From: Monoplex corrugatus
Lineage: Eukaryota > Mollusca > Gastropoda > Littorinimorpha > Ranellidae
DNA: 64,000 nucleotides
Assembly (NCBI GenBank): GCA_030674185.1
Contig: CM060307.1
Coordinates: 46,858,681-46,922,680 of the forward strand
Direction: 5' to 3'
Below, one piece after another: positions 35,030-45,905 of the stretch (the first letter of the stretch is position 1; every line of letters begins with the position of its first letter). The notes beneath the pieces are model-generated. The model saw only the letters and a list, made by a program, of their open reading frames with translations, was not told where the DNA came from and made no database searches. The position numbers were made by a program, and so were the translations under genes.

Positions 35030-35515
35030 GCCAGTCCAGTCTTTAAGGGGCAATTTCTAACCAGCTGTTGATGCCACAGCTGACTTTGGCCTTCAGAGTA
35101 TCCTTGTATTGCTTTAGTGGTCTTCCTTTGTCAGTTTTCTTGTTTCACCTCTACCAATAGGAGCTCATGTGTGATGTGGCTGTCTTCCATACTGTGTCCT
35201 GTCCAACGGAATTGGTATTTGATGGGTAGCCACTCTATATCTGGCAAGCCACACTTCCTCAGAACTTGATGCTAGACACAATCTTGCCACTTGATGTTGC
35301 AGATCTTTTGCAGACGTTTTTCGTGGAACCGTTTCAGCTGTTGAAATAGTTGTACGTGGATAGTCCAAGTCATCAGCAGTACAGCAGGATGTTCAGGACT
35401 ACAATGTACACAATCTTTGTGGCGAGCCTGATACCGTGATTGTGCTACAACTTTCTGGTCACTCTTCCAAAGGCAGAGATAGCCTCGGAAATCCTCAGCG
35501 TCAAGAAACATTAAT
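35030..35515 (-). mobile_element. LINE C-terminal RT fragment, second family
   Basis: Minus strand reads PAVLLMTWTIHVQLFQQLKR, FHEKRLQKICNIKWQD, then KYQFRWTGHSMEDSHI and KTTKAIQGYSEGQ. This is the thumb/C-terminal block (RFHxRxLRxILxIxWxD...RWxGHxxRM) of a LINE RT, with stops and shifts. Confidence 0.65.
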
Positions 35516-35969
35516 ACCCACTGTTCTGCCCAGGTAGCAGAATTGGTTTACAGTCTTGATCTACCAGTTGTAGATGATCACGCGAGGCAGTGTAGCGCCA
35601 GAAAGAGCCGAAATGTATATACACTTAATATTCCCAAAGTTGAAAAGTTGAAATCTGCTCAGGTTTGTCCATGTTTAGCGTACGCAAGCGATTTCGGTAT
35701 GCACATGTGTGTGGACAAAGTGTCTCCATTTGTGTGAAATGTGGGCTGTGTTTCGTATCATATCAAATCATTTATCGTCAGATGTTGAATTCTTCCTTTC
35801 CAGTTGCTGTTGTGCAACGTGTTAACTGTTTTAAAAGTTATCTGTTCCTGAACGTAAACAGTTCTACTGGTCTTTGCCTGGCTTTCTAGTGCTCATGATG
35901 TACGTTAGACTATCTTTTCCATTTTGTTTTGCATGTCCACCTGTCATGACTGACCATCCTTAACTGTGT

Positions 35970-36130
35970 ATTATCCCATCGGCGTGTGTGGCAGCAACAG
36001 AGGTTTTCCACTTAAGTCTGTTCTGAACAAGTCACCCGAAGCGTGTTTGTGGGCCTTAAGGTCTCCTGTTTGTCGCCAGGTGTTCTTGGGTCTCATTCTC
36101 GCATCTTTTCTCTTGATGTCCAGCGAAGGG
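35970..36130 (-). mobile_element. Possible LINE C-terminal end
   Basis: Minus strand gives RPKNTWRQTGDLKAHKHAS, close to the G-R-P-x-x-T-W-R-R-T motif at the end of LINE ORF2 proteins, with a following LLPHTPMG. Short and broken. Confidence 0.35.
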
Positions 36131-37159
36131 CAGTCCTATTGACACCCTGCTGTCTGTGGATGCTGTGCTCAATCATCTTTCCATGATGATAGTGCCCCTA
36201 GGTTAATTGCAGTGGGCAGGTTGTTGGTTGGAGATGAAGAGCTAGAAGATTAGCATGCTTATTAAGAGGATTTTTGTGTTCGTGTATCTGTGGGTTAATG
36301 GAGACATTGATAACTAGGTAAGGTCGCTTTCTATCATACTCCAGTATTCGGAGTCATAAAATGACCGATTAGCCGATTTTTTTCGTGTCTTTCATCCCTT
36401 CTGTTCATTTTTTTTTTACTGAAGTTTTGTCCTTCCTTCTCGCTCCCTTAACCTCTCCCCCACCCTACCTATGACGCCTCCCAAAAGGACCAAACACGAC
36501 GAATATTAAGTCACATGAAATGAAAAGAACGAATGACAAGAACAGAACAGGACACGACAGATCTGGAGAAAGAACCGAATCGGGATTGGAAAACAGCTGA
36601 ATGCCCAACCTGTATTCCCCGACCCATCAGTCTTGACCTCGACCCACCTTTCCCTCAACTTGTCCCTTCTTCCCATCTGACACCCATCCATCCTGTTCAT
36701 TTCCAGCCCCCCCCCCCCCCCCCAGCCTCTTCCATCACCCTGTTCAATCTTAAACTGCACTAGCCTGACCTACACGTCTACCCAGAGACAGGTCTGGTCT
36801 TAAACAAACTACAGGCCTGGATACAACGCTACACACCTCAAACCTAAGTTGGAATGTGGACCTGAGCTGAACCATTCTGAACAACCTCCAAGGACCGCGT
36901 CAAGAACCACATCAAGAACACGTCGAGGATCCAGAAGGAATCATGAACATCAAAGACCTGGACTTGCCATCCTTTTGGAACGACAGGGACCACGTCATAC
37001 GGGGAGCAATGACGTGAAACGCGTTTTAAGGAACACCTACAGGTACCCAGGACCACATCACATAACCAAGGATTCGTCGTCAAGGATGTCATGTCATGAC
37101 GTCAGACGTCTTCGGGACCAATGTCAATCTGTAGACAGGTGAGTGGTTCAGATAGTCGT

Positions 37160-37300
37160 TAACTTTTCTTCGACCCCCTCGCCCTGTCCACTAGCATCAG
37201 GCATTAACATTATTAACAAAACAAAAATGTAATCCTTTGATTCCATCAGCCTATCACCATTTTTCTGTAGGAAGGGAGAATAGGACTAAGATGAAGTCAA
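37160..37300. mobile_element. TTAA-type MITE remnants, degenerate
   Basis: GACCCCCTCGCCCTGTCCAC and, 60 bp on, TCCTTTGATTCCATCAGCCT then AGGAAGGGAGAATAGG. Recognisable but eroded. Confidence 0.4.
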
Positions 37301-37559
37301 AATGTGTTCATGACCAAAACTGGCGAGAGAGGAGGCAAAAATGTCAGCGGAAGTGAGGTGAATTCTGCAATTTGAAAAGTGGTCATGCCATATAAGTATT
37401 TTTTCCTGAAGAGGGTACAGGGCTAAAACTTTGAAAACTATGAAGCACTAGCTAAGAGTACTTTTTGGAAGTATCTTACTATCAAATAATATATAAATAT
37501 ACATATATAATTTATACACACATTTTGATTTCGTCTTGGTCATTTTCTCCCACTAAACG

Positions 37560-37775
37560 AAGCTGCGTGGAAGTTTTAAGTTTTTTTTCACCTTATGTTT
37601 TGTATTTGGTGTTTGTGATCTTACATTTACGCATGACAAAGGCCAGTTGGCCAAAAATTTGCTCTTGCGTTGTCTGGTTGTATTAAATACGCGTTCCGGT
37701 ACTATTTTCGTGTTTTTTTTCTTCTGGTTTCTGTTTGCTTGTACGTGGGCAGTCGCACTTGTTTTGGATTTAAAG
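37560..37775 (+). repeat. SB retroposon, long form
   Basis: GTATTTGGTGTTTGTGATCT, GCATGACAAAGGCCAGTTGG, TGTATTAAATACGCGTTCCG, TTCTTCTGGTTTCTGTTTGC, ACGTGGGCAGTCGCACTTG and TTTTGGATTTAAAG. It has no hairpin 5' arm. Confidence 0.7.
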
Positions 37776-37799
37776 AAAAGCAAGAAATATGACTCCAGG

Positions 37800-38765
37800 A
37801 AATGAAAGAAATTCTACAATGGGGAAATCACCTGTTCACTGTCGGCAACATCATTTTTGATGGTAGCAGCTGATTCATGCCCCGTCAGCTGTCTCCATCC
37901 CCTTTTGTCTAAATCCTGTATATTTCTTCTTTTTGCAACTTCGTCCATTTGGCTATGTTCTCTGCGTAGGAAGTTGGCGGTCTTCCTTGTCTCTTGCCCT
38001 CCATTTTGCCCTGGGCCACAGTCTTCATTACATGGCAGCTGTCTCATAGCATGTCCAAAGTATTTCATTTTCATTTTCCTAACGAGGCCTGAAAGTTCAC
38101 GTTGTTTGTTCAGTTCTTTCAGAATGCTTTGGTTTGTTCGTCTTTCCGTCCAGCTTATTCTTAGGAGTCTTCTGTAAAACCACACCACATCTCAGCACTT
38201 TTTGATTTTTTTCATCTGCAGCTTTGAGTCTATCCTTCACTTCCATATAACAACGGGCCAAATTAGTGTTCGCAGTATTTTAAGTTTGAGCTCATTTCCT
38301 ATATATGTCTTTACAACTGTTAGTAAGATGGATCATTCTTTGTTTGGTTTGGGCAATTTTTGCTTTGTCTTTGCAACATGTGGCATCAAGCTGACTTGTA
38401 TGACCCAAGATATCTGAAGTGTTGTACAACTTCGAGGGGTTTTCCATCGACTGCTGTGTTTCATCCATGGATCCACTGATATGCATTACCATGGTTTTCT
38501 TTGCATGGAGTTTTAGGCCTGTAGTTCTGCCCATTCCATTTACTTTGTCAATAATTGTTCATATTGTCTTTGTCAATAATTGTTCGCATATTGTCTTTGT
38601 CAATAATTGTTCGCATATTGTCCTTGTCAATAATTGTTCGCATATTGTCTTTGTCAATAATTGTTCGCATATTGTCCTTGTCAATAATTGTTTGCATATT
38701 GTGTTTGCAGCCTGATACGAGATCAGTGTCATCCGCGTACCTCATGTTTGTGATTTCCTCGTGCG
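37800..38765 (-). mobile_element. LINE RT fragment with YADD box, minus strand
   Basis: Minus strand, N to C: LSHEEITNMRYADDTDLVSG (catalytic YADD), a repeat-expanded segment, GLKLHAKKTMVMHISGSM, then FYRRLLRISWTERRTNQSIL, KMKYFGHAMRQLP and RGWRQLTGHESAATIKNDVA at the C-terminus. Three frames are needed, so it is a pseudogene. It is related to, but distinct from, the (ATG)n-tailed family. Confidence 0.75.
38553..38710 (-). repeat. 27-bp in-frame tandem repeat inside the LINE RT
   Basis: Five or six units encoding NMRTIIDKD (27 bp) immediately C-terminal to the YADD box on the minus strand. Unit count exceeds anything the RT fold normally has here, so it is an expansion. Confidence 0.85.
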
Positions 38766-38935
38766 ATAAATTGGACGGAATGGACAACGCCAGGGGCATC
38801 TCCTCGGATTACGTGCGCAAATGCATTGATATGTGTACTTTTTTTTTCCTGTTAAAGTATTACATGTTTTTGAAACGGTTGTAGCCCTGATATGGCTCTG
38901 TGCAGTCGGCTGGGCTTTTCAACAAAATAAACAAT
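38761..38935 (+). repeat. F1 3' part
   Basis: GTGCGATAAATTGGACGGAA, TGCGCAAATGCATTGATATG, GCCCTGATATGGCTCTGTGC and AGTCGGCTGGGCTTTT with an AACAAAAT-type tail. Confidence 0.7.
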
Positions 38936-39119
38936 AAAAATAAAAAATAACCATCACGCCAAAGAGGCCATAGAATGGGAACAAAAATCAACAAAATATA
39001 CAAACATGAGCGATCTCCACAAAGTGCAATAGTCTGATCTCGAAGCAAGCATTCAGACAATGAGTGACATTTATATATTCTCCGTGTGCAGTGCTGCTCT
39101 GAGACAAGGTGGCGTCACT

Positions 39120-39605
39120 GATCCCCACCCCATCCCTCAGTATAAATAGTATCCCCACCTCCTGGAAATTCTGTGCTAGAAATGTCTTTTGTCGCTCTGT
39201 TTCTTCCTCCTTTTGTCATTGCTGCCTATCATTTTCTGCCTTGCTGGTCCATTCACCTGCATGTGTTCGATAAAGTCTTACGTACTTTTTCTTAGGATTG
39301 ATAATTGGGTACATGTATAAGAGTACGTTTTTGGCTCTAGGGAAGTGATATATGTGGAAGGAATTTAAGGTAATTTTTTTCGTATGTTTTGGTGTCATTA
39401 GCTATGTTTAAATTTGTATTCATGTGTGTTTTTAAAATCCTCTGTGCGATAAATTGGATGGAGTGGTCAGCGTCAGGGGCATGTCCTTATATTATGTGTG
39501 CGAATGCATTGATATGTGTACTTAATTTTTCCTTTTTTTGTTGTTTTGTTGTTCTTTTTGCCTGTTGAAGTTTGTATGTTTTCAAGCAGTTATAGCCATG
39601 ATATG
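39120..39605 (+). repeat. F1 interspersed repeat
   Basis: TCAGTATAAATAGTATCCCC through GTTATAGCCATGATATGGCT in family order; the last ~30 bp are lost. Confidence 0.7.
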
Positions 39606-39996
39606 GCTCATTCTTTTTCTTCCTTTTGTTTTTGTTCCCTGTTTTTTTTTTAGAGATCACCAGTGTGGACCACATGTGATGTAGTATTGATTTATCATGT
39701 GTAAAAGTCGCTATGAAATAACCATTGGTGTTGACAGTGTTTCACAGAGAAATGAGTTTTGTGTCCTCTTTAAATTGCCACATGATCAGTGTCTGACATG
39801 GAATTAGTATTTTCATTATTTTCTTTTTGACAAAAACAGATCACCAGTGTGATCCACATGAGTTTTGAACCTGCTGCGTATAAAGTCGCCATAAAATAAC
39901 CATTGCTGTTGATGGGCGACGGTTTTCCTTTATTTTTTTTTCGTTTTATTTTTATTGTAGAAAAGGAATGTGTGAAATTTGATGACATGGGAGCGA

Positions 39997-39998
39997 GG

Positions 39999-40058
<60 letters not shown>

Positions 40059-40060
40059 CA
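39997..40060. repeat. (GT)n microsatellite
   Basis: Pure GT run of about 60 bp. Confidence 0.95.
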
Positions 40061-40224
40061 CCGCCTTGAGATGACATGGGATCTGTTTTTATGAAACATT
40101 TTTTTTTTCTGTTACTTTCCATTAAGGATTTTGAATTGACATGACGTTAGTATCCACTGTCCGTTTTGAAAATTGTTTATTAAACATTGATAGTAAGACA
40201 TTTTATTTGTCAAAGTGGATGCTG

Positions 40225-40315
40225 GATACTATGAGTGAATGATGACTGTCCACTATAGGCAAGAAAGGACAGATTTGAACCTAAAGATTACCACTAGACT
40301 ACCTCTGTCAATCAC
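40225..40315 (-). repeat. tRNA-like SINE head, shortened
   Basis: Minus strand: GGTAGTCTAGTGGTAAT (A-box-like TAGTCTAGTGG) and AGGTTCAAATCTGTCC (B box). The boxes are only ~20 bp apart, shorter than in a tRNA, so it is deleted between them. It is not a functional tRNA gene. Confidence 0.4.
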
Positions 40316-40419
40316 ATTGCATTCAGAGCTCTCCACTTTAAATTGCCATATGATCAGTGACTGACATGGGATTATTTTCATGATTTACTTTTTTTTTCTC
40401 TTCCGTTTATTTTTTGTTC

Positions 40420-40500
40420 CCCCCCCCTCCCCCACCCCCAAAAAAACGTTTATTTTTTTGTTTCCCCCCCTCCCCCACCCCCAATTTTTTTGGGGGTGAG
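40420..40500. repeat. C-rich duplicated tract
   Basis: Two copies of TTTTTTGTTCCCCCCCCTCC-type sequence followed by CCCACCCCCAA. Confidence 0.8.
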
Positions 40501-40516
40501 ACAAGATGGCGTCTCT

Positions 40517-40679
40517 GTAACCGACAATTGTGCATGAGCGAATGTCGCGCTGAATCTAACCCGAAATGAATTGAGGCAATAACCATAACCACGACTAACC
40601 CTAACCTAACCTAACCTCAGTTCTAACCTTAACCCGAAGTAACACGCTGACGTTTGGTCATGACACAATTGTCGGTGTA
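40517..40679. mobile_element. 157-bp MITE with 13-bp TIRs and GTA target duplication
   Basis: The TIRs ACCGACAATTGTG (40520-40532) and CACAATTGTCGGT (40664-40676) are perfect complements, flanked by GTA at 40517-40519 and 40677-40679. The core holds a telomere-like run (CTAACCCTAACCTAACCTAA). A 3-bp target site suggests a PIF/Harbinger-type origin, but no transposase is present. Confidence 0.75.
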
Positions 40680-40820
40680 GATGTGTAGTTAGGTATGTTG
40701 TACACACATATACGCGCGCGCGCGCGCGCACACACACGCACGCATATATATATACATATATATACGTATATATATATCTATATATGTATATCTATATATA
40801 TATGTATATCTATATATATA
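40680..40820. repeat. (CG)n/(CA)n/(TATA)n microsatellite
   Basis: GCGCGCGC, CACACG and a long TATATACATATA-type run that forms the left flank of the Tc1 insertion; the same TA-rich run continues at 42430. Confidence 0.9.
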
Positions 40821-42428
40821 CTACTCAAAACAAGTTAAGGGCCACCCTCCAATCTTCACCTGGTGTCGACAACACGGTGTATTGACGCGAGTTGATGAAA
40901 TCGTACAAATTAACTTGTGTTGCTGTATTGCTGAAGCAGTGCATATGTCAGATTGAAGCATGTGAAAAAATCCGCTTGACACCAGGTTCATGCTGAGCAA
41001 CACGAGAAACGCGAAAGTCATGGAAAATTGTGTTTTCGCTGTACCCCCTAGTACTGGACAGGAACAGCATGCGAGAGAAATGGGTTGCACGTGCACGGCG
41101 CACTACTGATGAACGCGTTCACCACCTCTTAGGCTGCCAGTGCGTATTTAAAGGGGCTAACCAGCCGCACAAATAACCATGCCACCAAGACGAAAATTGA
41201 GTGACACAAACCGAGGACGAGCGCTGGCATGGATCCAGGATGGAATTGCTACACGGGAAGTGGCAAGAAGAGTCGGAGTGAGCCACTCCGTGATACAGAG
41301 ACTACGAGACCGTGTCCATGCAACTGGACAGGTGGCAGAACGGCACCGTACTGGCAGACCCAGTTCAACGACAAGACGGCAGGACCGATACATTGTGACG
41401 CAGGCTCTGCGCGATCGGACTTCCACCGCCAGTGGGCTGAGAGACCAACTCAGAGCAGCAAGCAACACGAATGTCAGCGACCAGACAATTCGGAATCGTT
41501 TGCGTGCGGCAAATCTTGCGTCAAGGGCTGCTGCTGTTCGTACGACACTCCTGCCACCCCACAGGGTGGCCCGTACAGCCTGGTGCACACAGCATGTGAG
41601 GTGGACTGTGAGGCAATGGTCCAACGTCCTCTTCACAGATGAATCCCGATTCACCGTGAGGTTCAATGACGGCAGGGTGCGCGTCTGGAGACGTGTTGGC
41701 GAACGATTCACAGATGCCACTGTCAGAGAGCATGACCGATATGGTGGTGGGTCTGTCATGATGTGGGGAGGCATCAGTTTCAACCACCGCACTCTCCTGT
41801 ACCACGTCCCCGGCAATCTGACAGGGCATCGCTACAGGGATGAAATTCTGAACCCTGTGGCACTACCAACCCTGCAAGCCATTGGTAACGGCGCTGTTCT
41901 GCAGGACGATAATGCTCGTCCACATCGTGCTGCTGTCGTCACCAACTTTCTCCAACAGCAGGGTGTCGTCAGGTTGCCGTGGCCAGCCAACTCGCCCGAC
42001 CTATCACCCATTGAACACCTCTGGGATGTGTTGGGACGGGCTGTCCGACGCAACCATCCTCCTGCAGCCAATCAACAAGAGCTGGTCCAGTTCCTGCAGC
42101 AGGAATGGGCCGCCATCCCTCAAGCGACTCTCCGCAACCTCATTCGGTCCATGCGTCGCCGTTGCACAGCCTGTCTCGCTGCAAGAGGTGGTCATACCCG
42201 ATATTGAATGAACTTTCATGTCGGAGGCCATGTTTGTGAATTGTCCATTTCAACCTCCTGACTTCAAATACACATTCCGAGGAGTGTGTGCTTTTGTAAC
42301 TCGGTTTTTTGCTTTTTCCGGTTTGACACTGAATGAAATTAAATTTTCACTCTGATTCAAGTTCATGTCTTTCATGCTTTTGATTTTACAGTGCGTTGTA
42401 ACAGTGGCCCTTAACTTGTTTTGAGTAG
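40821..42428 (+). mobile_element. Complete Tc1-type transposon with perfect TIRs
   Basis: 1608 bp. The TIRs are 25 bp and perfectly complementary: left 40821-40845 begins CTACTCAAAACAAGTTAAGG, right 42404-42428 is its complement. Both ends are flanked by TA, and the insertion is in a TA-rich microsatellite. The single transposase ORF is intact. All parts needed by a Tc1 element are present, so it may be recent and possibly active. Confidence 0.93.
41179..42207 (+). CDS. Tc1-type transposase, DD34E, intact
   Basis: 342 codons from ATG to TGA. Tc1/mariner transposases bind the element's TIRs and carry out cut-and-paste into TA. Residues ~10-110 form a paired helix-turn-helix DNA-binding region (EVARRVGVSHSVIQRLRDRV, then a GRPSSTTRRQDR linker). 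The catalytic domain has LFTDESRF (D154), QDDNARPH (D244) and SPDLSPIEHLWD (E279). The D244-E279 gap is 34 residues, i.e. DD34E. The glycine-rich YGGGSVMMWGGI motif is present. The protein ends ARGGHTRY. No stop or frameshift. It aligns without gaps over all 342 residues with the second transposase at 56638-57666, 211 identities by my hand count. Confidence 0.95.
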   Translation: MPPRRKLSDTNRGRALAWIQDGIATREVARRVGVSHSVIQRLRDRVHATGQVAERHRTGRPSSTTRRQDRYIVTQALRDRTSTASGLRDQLRAASNTNVSDQTIRNRLRAANLASRAAAVRTTLLPPHRVARTAWCTQHVRWTVRQWSNVLFTDESRFTVRFNDGRVRVWRRVGERFTDATVREHDRYGGGSVMMWGGISFNHRTLLYHVPGNLTGHRYRDEILNPVALPTLQAIGNGAVLQDDNARPHRAAVVTNFLQQQGVVRLPWPANSPDLSPIEHLWDVLGRAVRRNHPPAANQQELVQFLQQEWAAIPQATLRNLIRSMRRRCTACLAARGGHTRY

Positions 42429-42429
42429 T

Positions 42430-42660
42430 ATATATATATCTATACACATATGTGTACATATCTATATGGTGTGTGTGCGTGTACATGTGTAGATCTGTGT
42501 ATATATATATATGTAGGTGTGTAAATAGTCGTGTGTGTGTGTAGAAATGTGTGTATATGTGTATGTATATGAAATTGTGTATATACACATCTACATATAT
42601 ATATACACACAGAGACATAAGTGCGTGCGTGTGTGCGTGCGTGTGTGTGTGGAAAGATAG
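42430..42660. repeat. TA/GT-rich microsatellite
   Basis: Continuation of the TATATA run split by the Tc1 insert, with TGTGTG stretches. Confidence 0.85.
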
Positions 42661-42874
42661 AGAAAATGTATTCCTGGAAGGTTTAACTTCAATTTTTTGG
42701 ACAAATTTATTTATATGCTTGTATACCTGGCATATCAAAGTTTTTGTATACATATTTTTAAATACATCTGACAGTTTTTTTCGGTCTGTTTCTATTTTTT
42801 CTGTTTTTTTTCCATTTGTCTATATTTCTCATGTTCTGTTTTGAAAGTTTTGTTTTTTTTTTGGTCTATTTCTG

Positions 42875-43930
42875 AAAGTTCAGTGTGCGGATGCTGGGGA
42901 GCTCTCTCAGTGCAAAATAGTATCCACATCTGGAAGTTCTGTGCTATAAATTCCCTCTTTTGTCATGTTTCTGCCTTTCTCCATTGCTTTGTCATTTTTA
43001 AAAAATATTTTTTGCCTTGCTGGTCCATTCACCTGTATGTTTTATGAAGCCTTACGTATATTACGTTAGGATTGATAATTGGGTGCATGTATTGACTGCA
43101 TTTTTTAGCGCTATGGAAAAGTGAAGTGCAGATGTTTTAGGTAATTTAGGCCACCTTTTATACATGTTTTGTCTTATGTCACGTTCACATTTTGGTTCAG
43201 GTGTCTTTTAAACCCTCTGGTGATCCATTGGGTGAAGCAGACGCTCCCCCGTGGGGATTCCGGGGGCTCCTTCAGTATAAATAGTATCCCCACCTTCTGG
43301 AAATTGTGCTAAAAATGTACTTTTATGTCACTCTTTGTTTATGCCTTGTTGCTTTTCTTTGTCATTTCTACCTATTTTCTGCCTTAATGGTCCATTCACC
43401 TGTACGTGTTCGATAAAGTCTTATGTACTTTTTCTTAGGAGCGATAATTGGGTACATGTATCAAGTGCATTTTTGGCTCTAGGGAGGTGAGATATTCGGA
43501 AGAAATTTTAGGTAATTTAGGCCTGTTTGTTTTGGTGTCCTTTTGTATGCTTATATTTGTATTCAGGTGTTTTTTAAATCTCCACTTTGCGCTAAACTGG
43601 ACGGAGTGGTCAACGCCGGGGGCGTGTCCTTAGATTGTGTGCGAATGCATTGATGTGTATTAATTTTTTTTCCTTTTTTTGTTCTTTTTGCCTGTTGAAG
43701 TGTTGAAGTTTGTATGTTTTGAAGCGGTTATAACCCTGACATGGCTCTACCCAGTCGGCTGGGCCTTAACAAGTAGTAGACGCCAGGGGTCTGTCCTTGG
43801 ATTGTGTGCGAGAGTGCTTCGGTTTTTGTAGTTCTTTCCTGGTTTTGTTTTTCAACGAGGTGTTATGTACGTTGTCCCTGTGGTACTATCCCTGGTATGG
43901 CTCTGCGCAGTCGGCTGGGCTTTAAACAAT
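42875..43930 (+). repeat. Three F1 copies in tandem order
   Basis: Starts at ~42895 (GGGGAGCTCTCTCAGTG), ~43240 (CCCGTGGGGATTCCGGGGGC) and a 3' part at 43775-43930. Each shows GATAATTGGG, the GAATGCATTGATGTGT-type block and GGCTCTACCCAGTCGGCTGG or TGGCTCTGCGCAGTCGGCTG ends. The last one has the AATACTAATACTG tail. Confidence 0.7.
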
Positions 43931-44090
43931 ACTAATACTGATTACTGAAGTTTTTACGTATATTTCTAAAATTGTCATATGCCTGTATTCCTGATTCTAA
44001 AATCTGTATGTCACTTAAGTATGCCTGTGTTCTGACAGGTTTGATATCTGCCTGTATTTCTGAAAATATTCTGTATTTAAAAATTTAATT

Positions 44091-44550
44091 CGTTTGGAAA
44101 CTACAGCATATTTTCGTTTTTTGTTGTTTTTGGAATGCTTTTATAACATACACACGTACATATCTGTATATCTATATCTATACATGTAGATGATATAGAC
44201 ATGTAGATAGGTCCCCTGTATGTATGTGTACTTATGTGTGACAGTGTGTGTACACACACACACACCCACACACGCACACACACACATATGGAGAGAGAGA
44301 GAAAGACAGGACAGAGATACAGATATTGAATGTATAGATACACGTGTATATGCATATAGATACATATGTATATACATATATTTGTATCTATATGTATCTG
44401 CATATCCCCGTTGGGTTGCCAGGGGCTCTTTTAGTATATACCTTCTGGAAATTCTGTGCTAGAAATTTCCTCTTTTCTGTTACTTTGTTTCTGCCTTGTC
44501 TTGCTTTCTGTCATTTCTACTTATTTTCTGCCTTAATGGTCCAATCACCT
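44091..44550. repeat. Cassette repeat, copy A (no SB insert)
   Basis: TTTGGAAACTACAGCATATT, GGAATGCTTTTATAACATAC, TATCTGTATATCTATATC, a CA block, a GTATAGATACACGTGTATAT block, then the F1 5' end to CCAATCACC. Copies B-D follow. Copy A lacks the SB retroposon and so shows the empty site. Confidence 0.75.
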
Positions 44551-44730
44551 TTTGGAAACTACAGCATATTTTTTTCGTTTGGTTTCTTGTTTTTGGAATG
44601 CTTTTTATAACATACACACACATACATATCTGTATATCTATATCTATACATGTAGATAATAGATATAGACATATAGATAGGCCCCCTATATATATGTGTA
44701 ATGTACGTGTATATATATGTGTATGTATGT

Positions 44731-44793
<63 letters not shown>

Positions 44794-45256
44794 TATATAT
44801 ATATAGAGAGACAGACATATTGTATATATATACGTATGTAGATATATGTATAGATACACATGTATATGCATATGGATACATATGTATATGTATACATCTA
44901 TGTATCTATATTACAAGATCCAAAACAAGTTTGACTGCCCGCGCCCAAGCAAACACAAACCAGAAGAACAAGAAAACCAATGTAAGCGCGTATCCAACGA
45001 GACAAAAAACAGCCTAGTTGGCCGAAAATTTGCGCTTTTGTTTTGTCTCGTTGGATACGCGCTTACATTGGTTTTCTTGTTCTTCTGGTTTATGTATCTA
45101 GTATCTGCATACCCCCCGTTGGGTTGCCAGGGGCTCTTTTAGTATATACCTTCTGGAAATTCTGTGCTAGAAATTTCCTTTTCTGTTACTCTTTTGTTTC
45201 TGCCTTGTCTTGCTTTGTCATTTCTACTTATTTTCTGCCTTAATGGTCCAATCACC
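44551..45256. repeat. Cassette repeat, copy B (with SB insert)
   Basis: Same order as copy A, with an SB hairpin copy inserted at 44920-45093. Ends at ...CCAATCACC before the next TTTTGGAAACTACAG. Confidence 0.8.
44917..45096 (-). repeat. SB retroposon, hairpin form
   Basis: Arms AACCAGAAGAACAAGAAAAC...CGTATCCAACGAGAC and the near-perfect complement GTCTCGTTGGATACGCGC...TTCTTCTGGTTT flank a loop with CCTAGTTGGCCGAAAATTTG. The extra single-copy end at the left (complement of GGGCAGTCAAACTTGTTTTG) gives the minus orientation. The flanks share TATGTATCTA. Confidence 0.75.
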
Positions 45257-45464
45257 TTTTGGAAACTACAGCATATTTTTTTCGTTTGGTTTCTTGTTTT
45301 TGGAATGCTTTTTATAACATACACATACATATCTGTATATATCTATACATGTAGATAATAGATATAGACATATAGATAGGCCCCCTATATATATGTGTAG
45401 ATATGTATGTGTATATATATGTGTATGTATGTGTACACACACACACACACCACAACACACACAC

Positions 45465-45522
<58 letters not shown>

Positions 45523-45905
45523 TATATATATAGAGACAGATATTGTATATATACGTATGTATGTAGATATATGTATAGATACACATGTATATGCATATAG
45601 ATACATATGTATATGCATACATCTATCTATATTACAAGATCCAAAACAAGTTTGACTGCCCGCGCCCAAGCAAACACAAACCAGAAGAACAAGAAAACCA
45701 ATGTAAGCGCGCATCCGAGACAAAACAAAACAGCCTAGTTGGCCGAAAATTTGCGCTTATTTTGTTTTGTCTCGTTGGATACGCGCTTACATTGGTTTTC
45801 TTGTTCTTCTGGTTTATGTATCTATATGTATCTGCATACCCCCGTTGGGTTGCCAGGGGCTCTTTTAGTATACACCTGGAAATTCTGTGCTAGAAATTTC
45901 CTCTT
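45257..45905. repeat. Cassette repeat, copy C (with SB insert)
   Basis: Very close to copy B, including the SB at the same place, so B and C duplicated after the SB insertion. Confidence 0.8.
45625..45818 (-). repeat. SB retroposon, hairpin form (copy in C)
   Basis: Same hairpin as in copy B with small differences in one arm (GCGCGCATCCGAGACAAA). Confidence 0.75.

Noticed and set aside
36849..37142. 97-codon plus-strand ORF ending beside a good donor (CAG/GTGAGT)
   Set aside because: Arg/Ser/His-rich composition without a recognisable domain, and no partner exon was found; a noncoding exon cannot be excluded.
40225..40315. tRNA gene
   Set aside because: A- and B-box-like sequences are present but too close together for a cloverleaf; treated as a SINE head. 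The same decision was made for 60690-60785 and 31480-31560.
41157..41816. 219-codon ORF on the minus strand
   Set aside because: It lies wholly within the plus-strand Tc1 transposase gene and reflects its GC-rich codon composition. Likewise the 136- and 115-codon minus-strand ORFs in 57010-57469.
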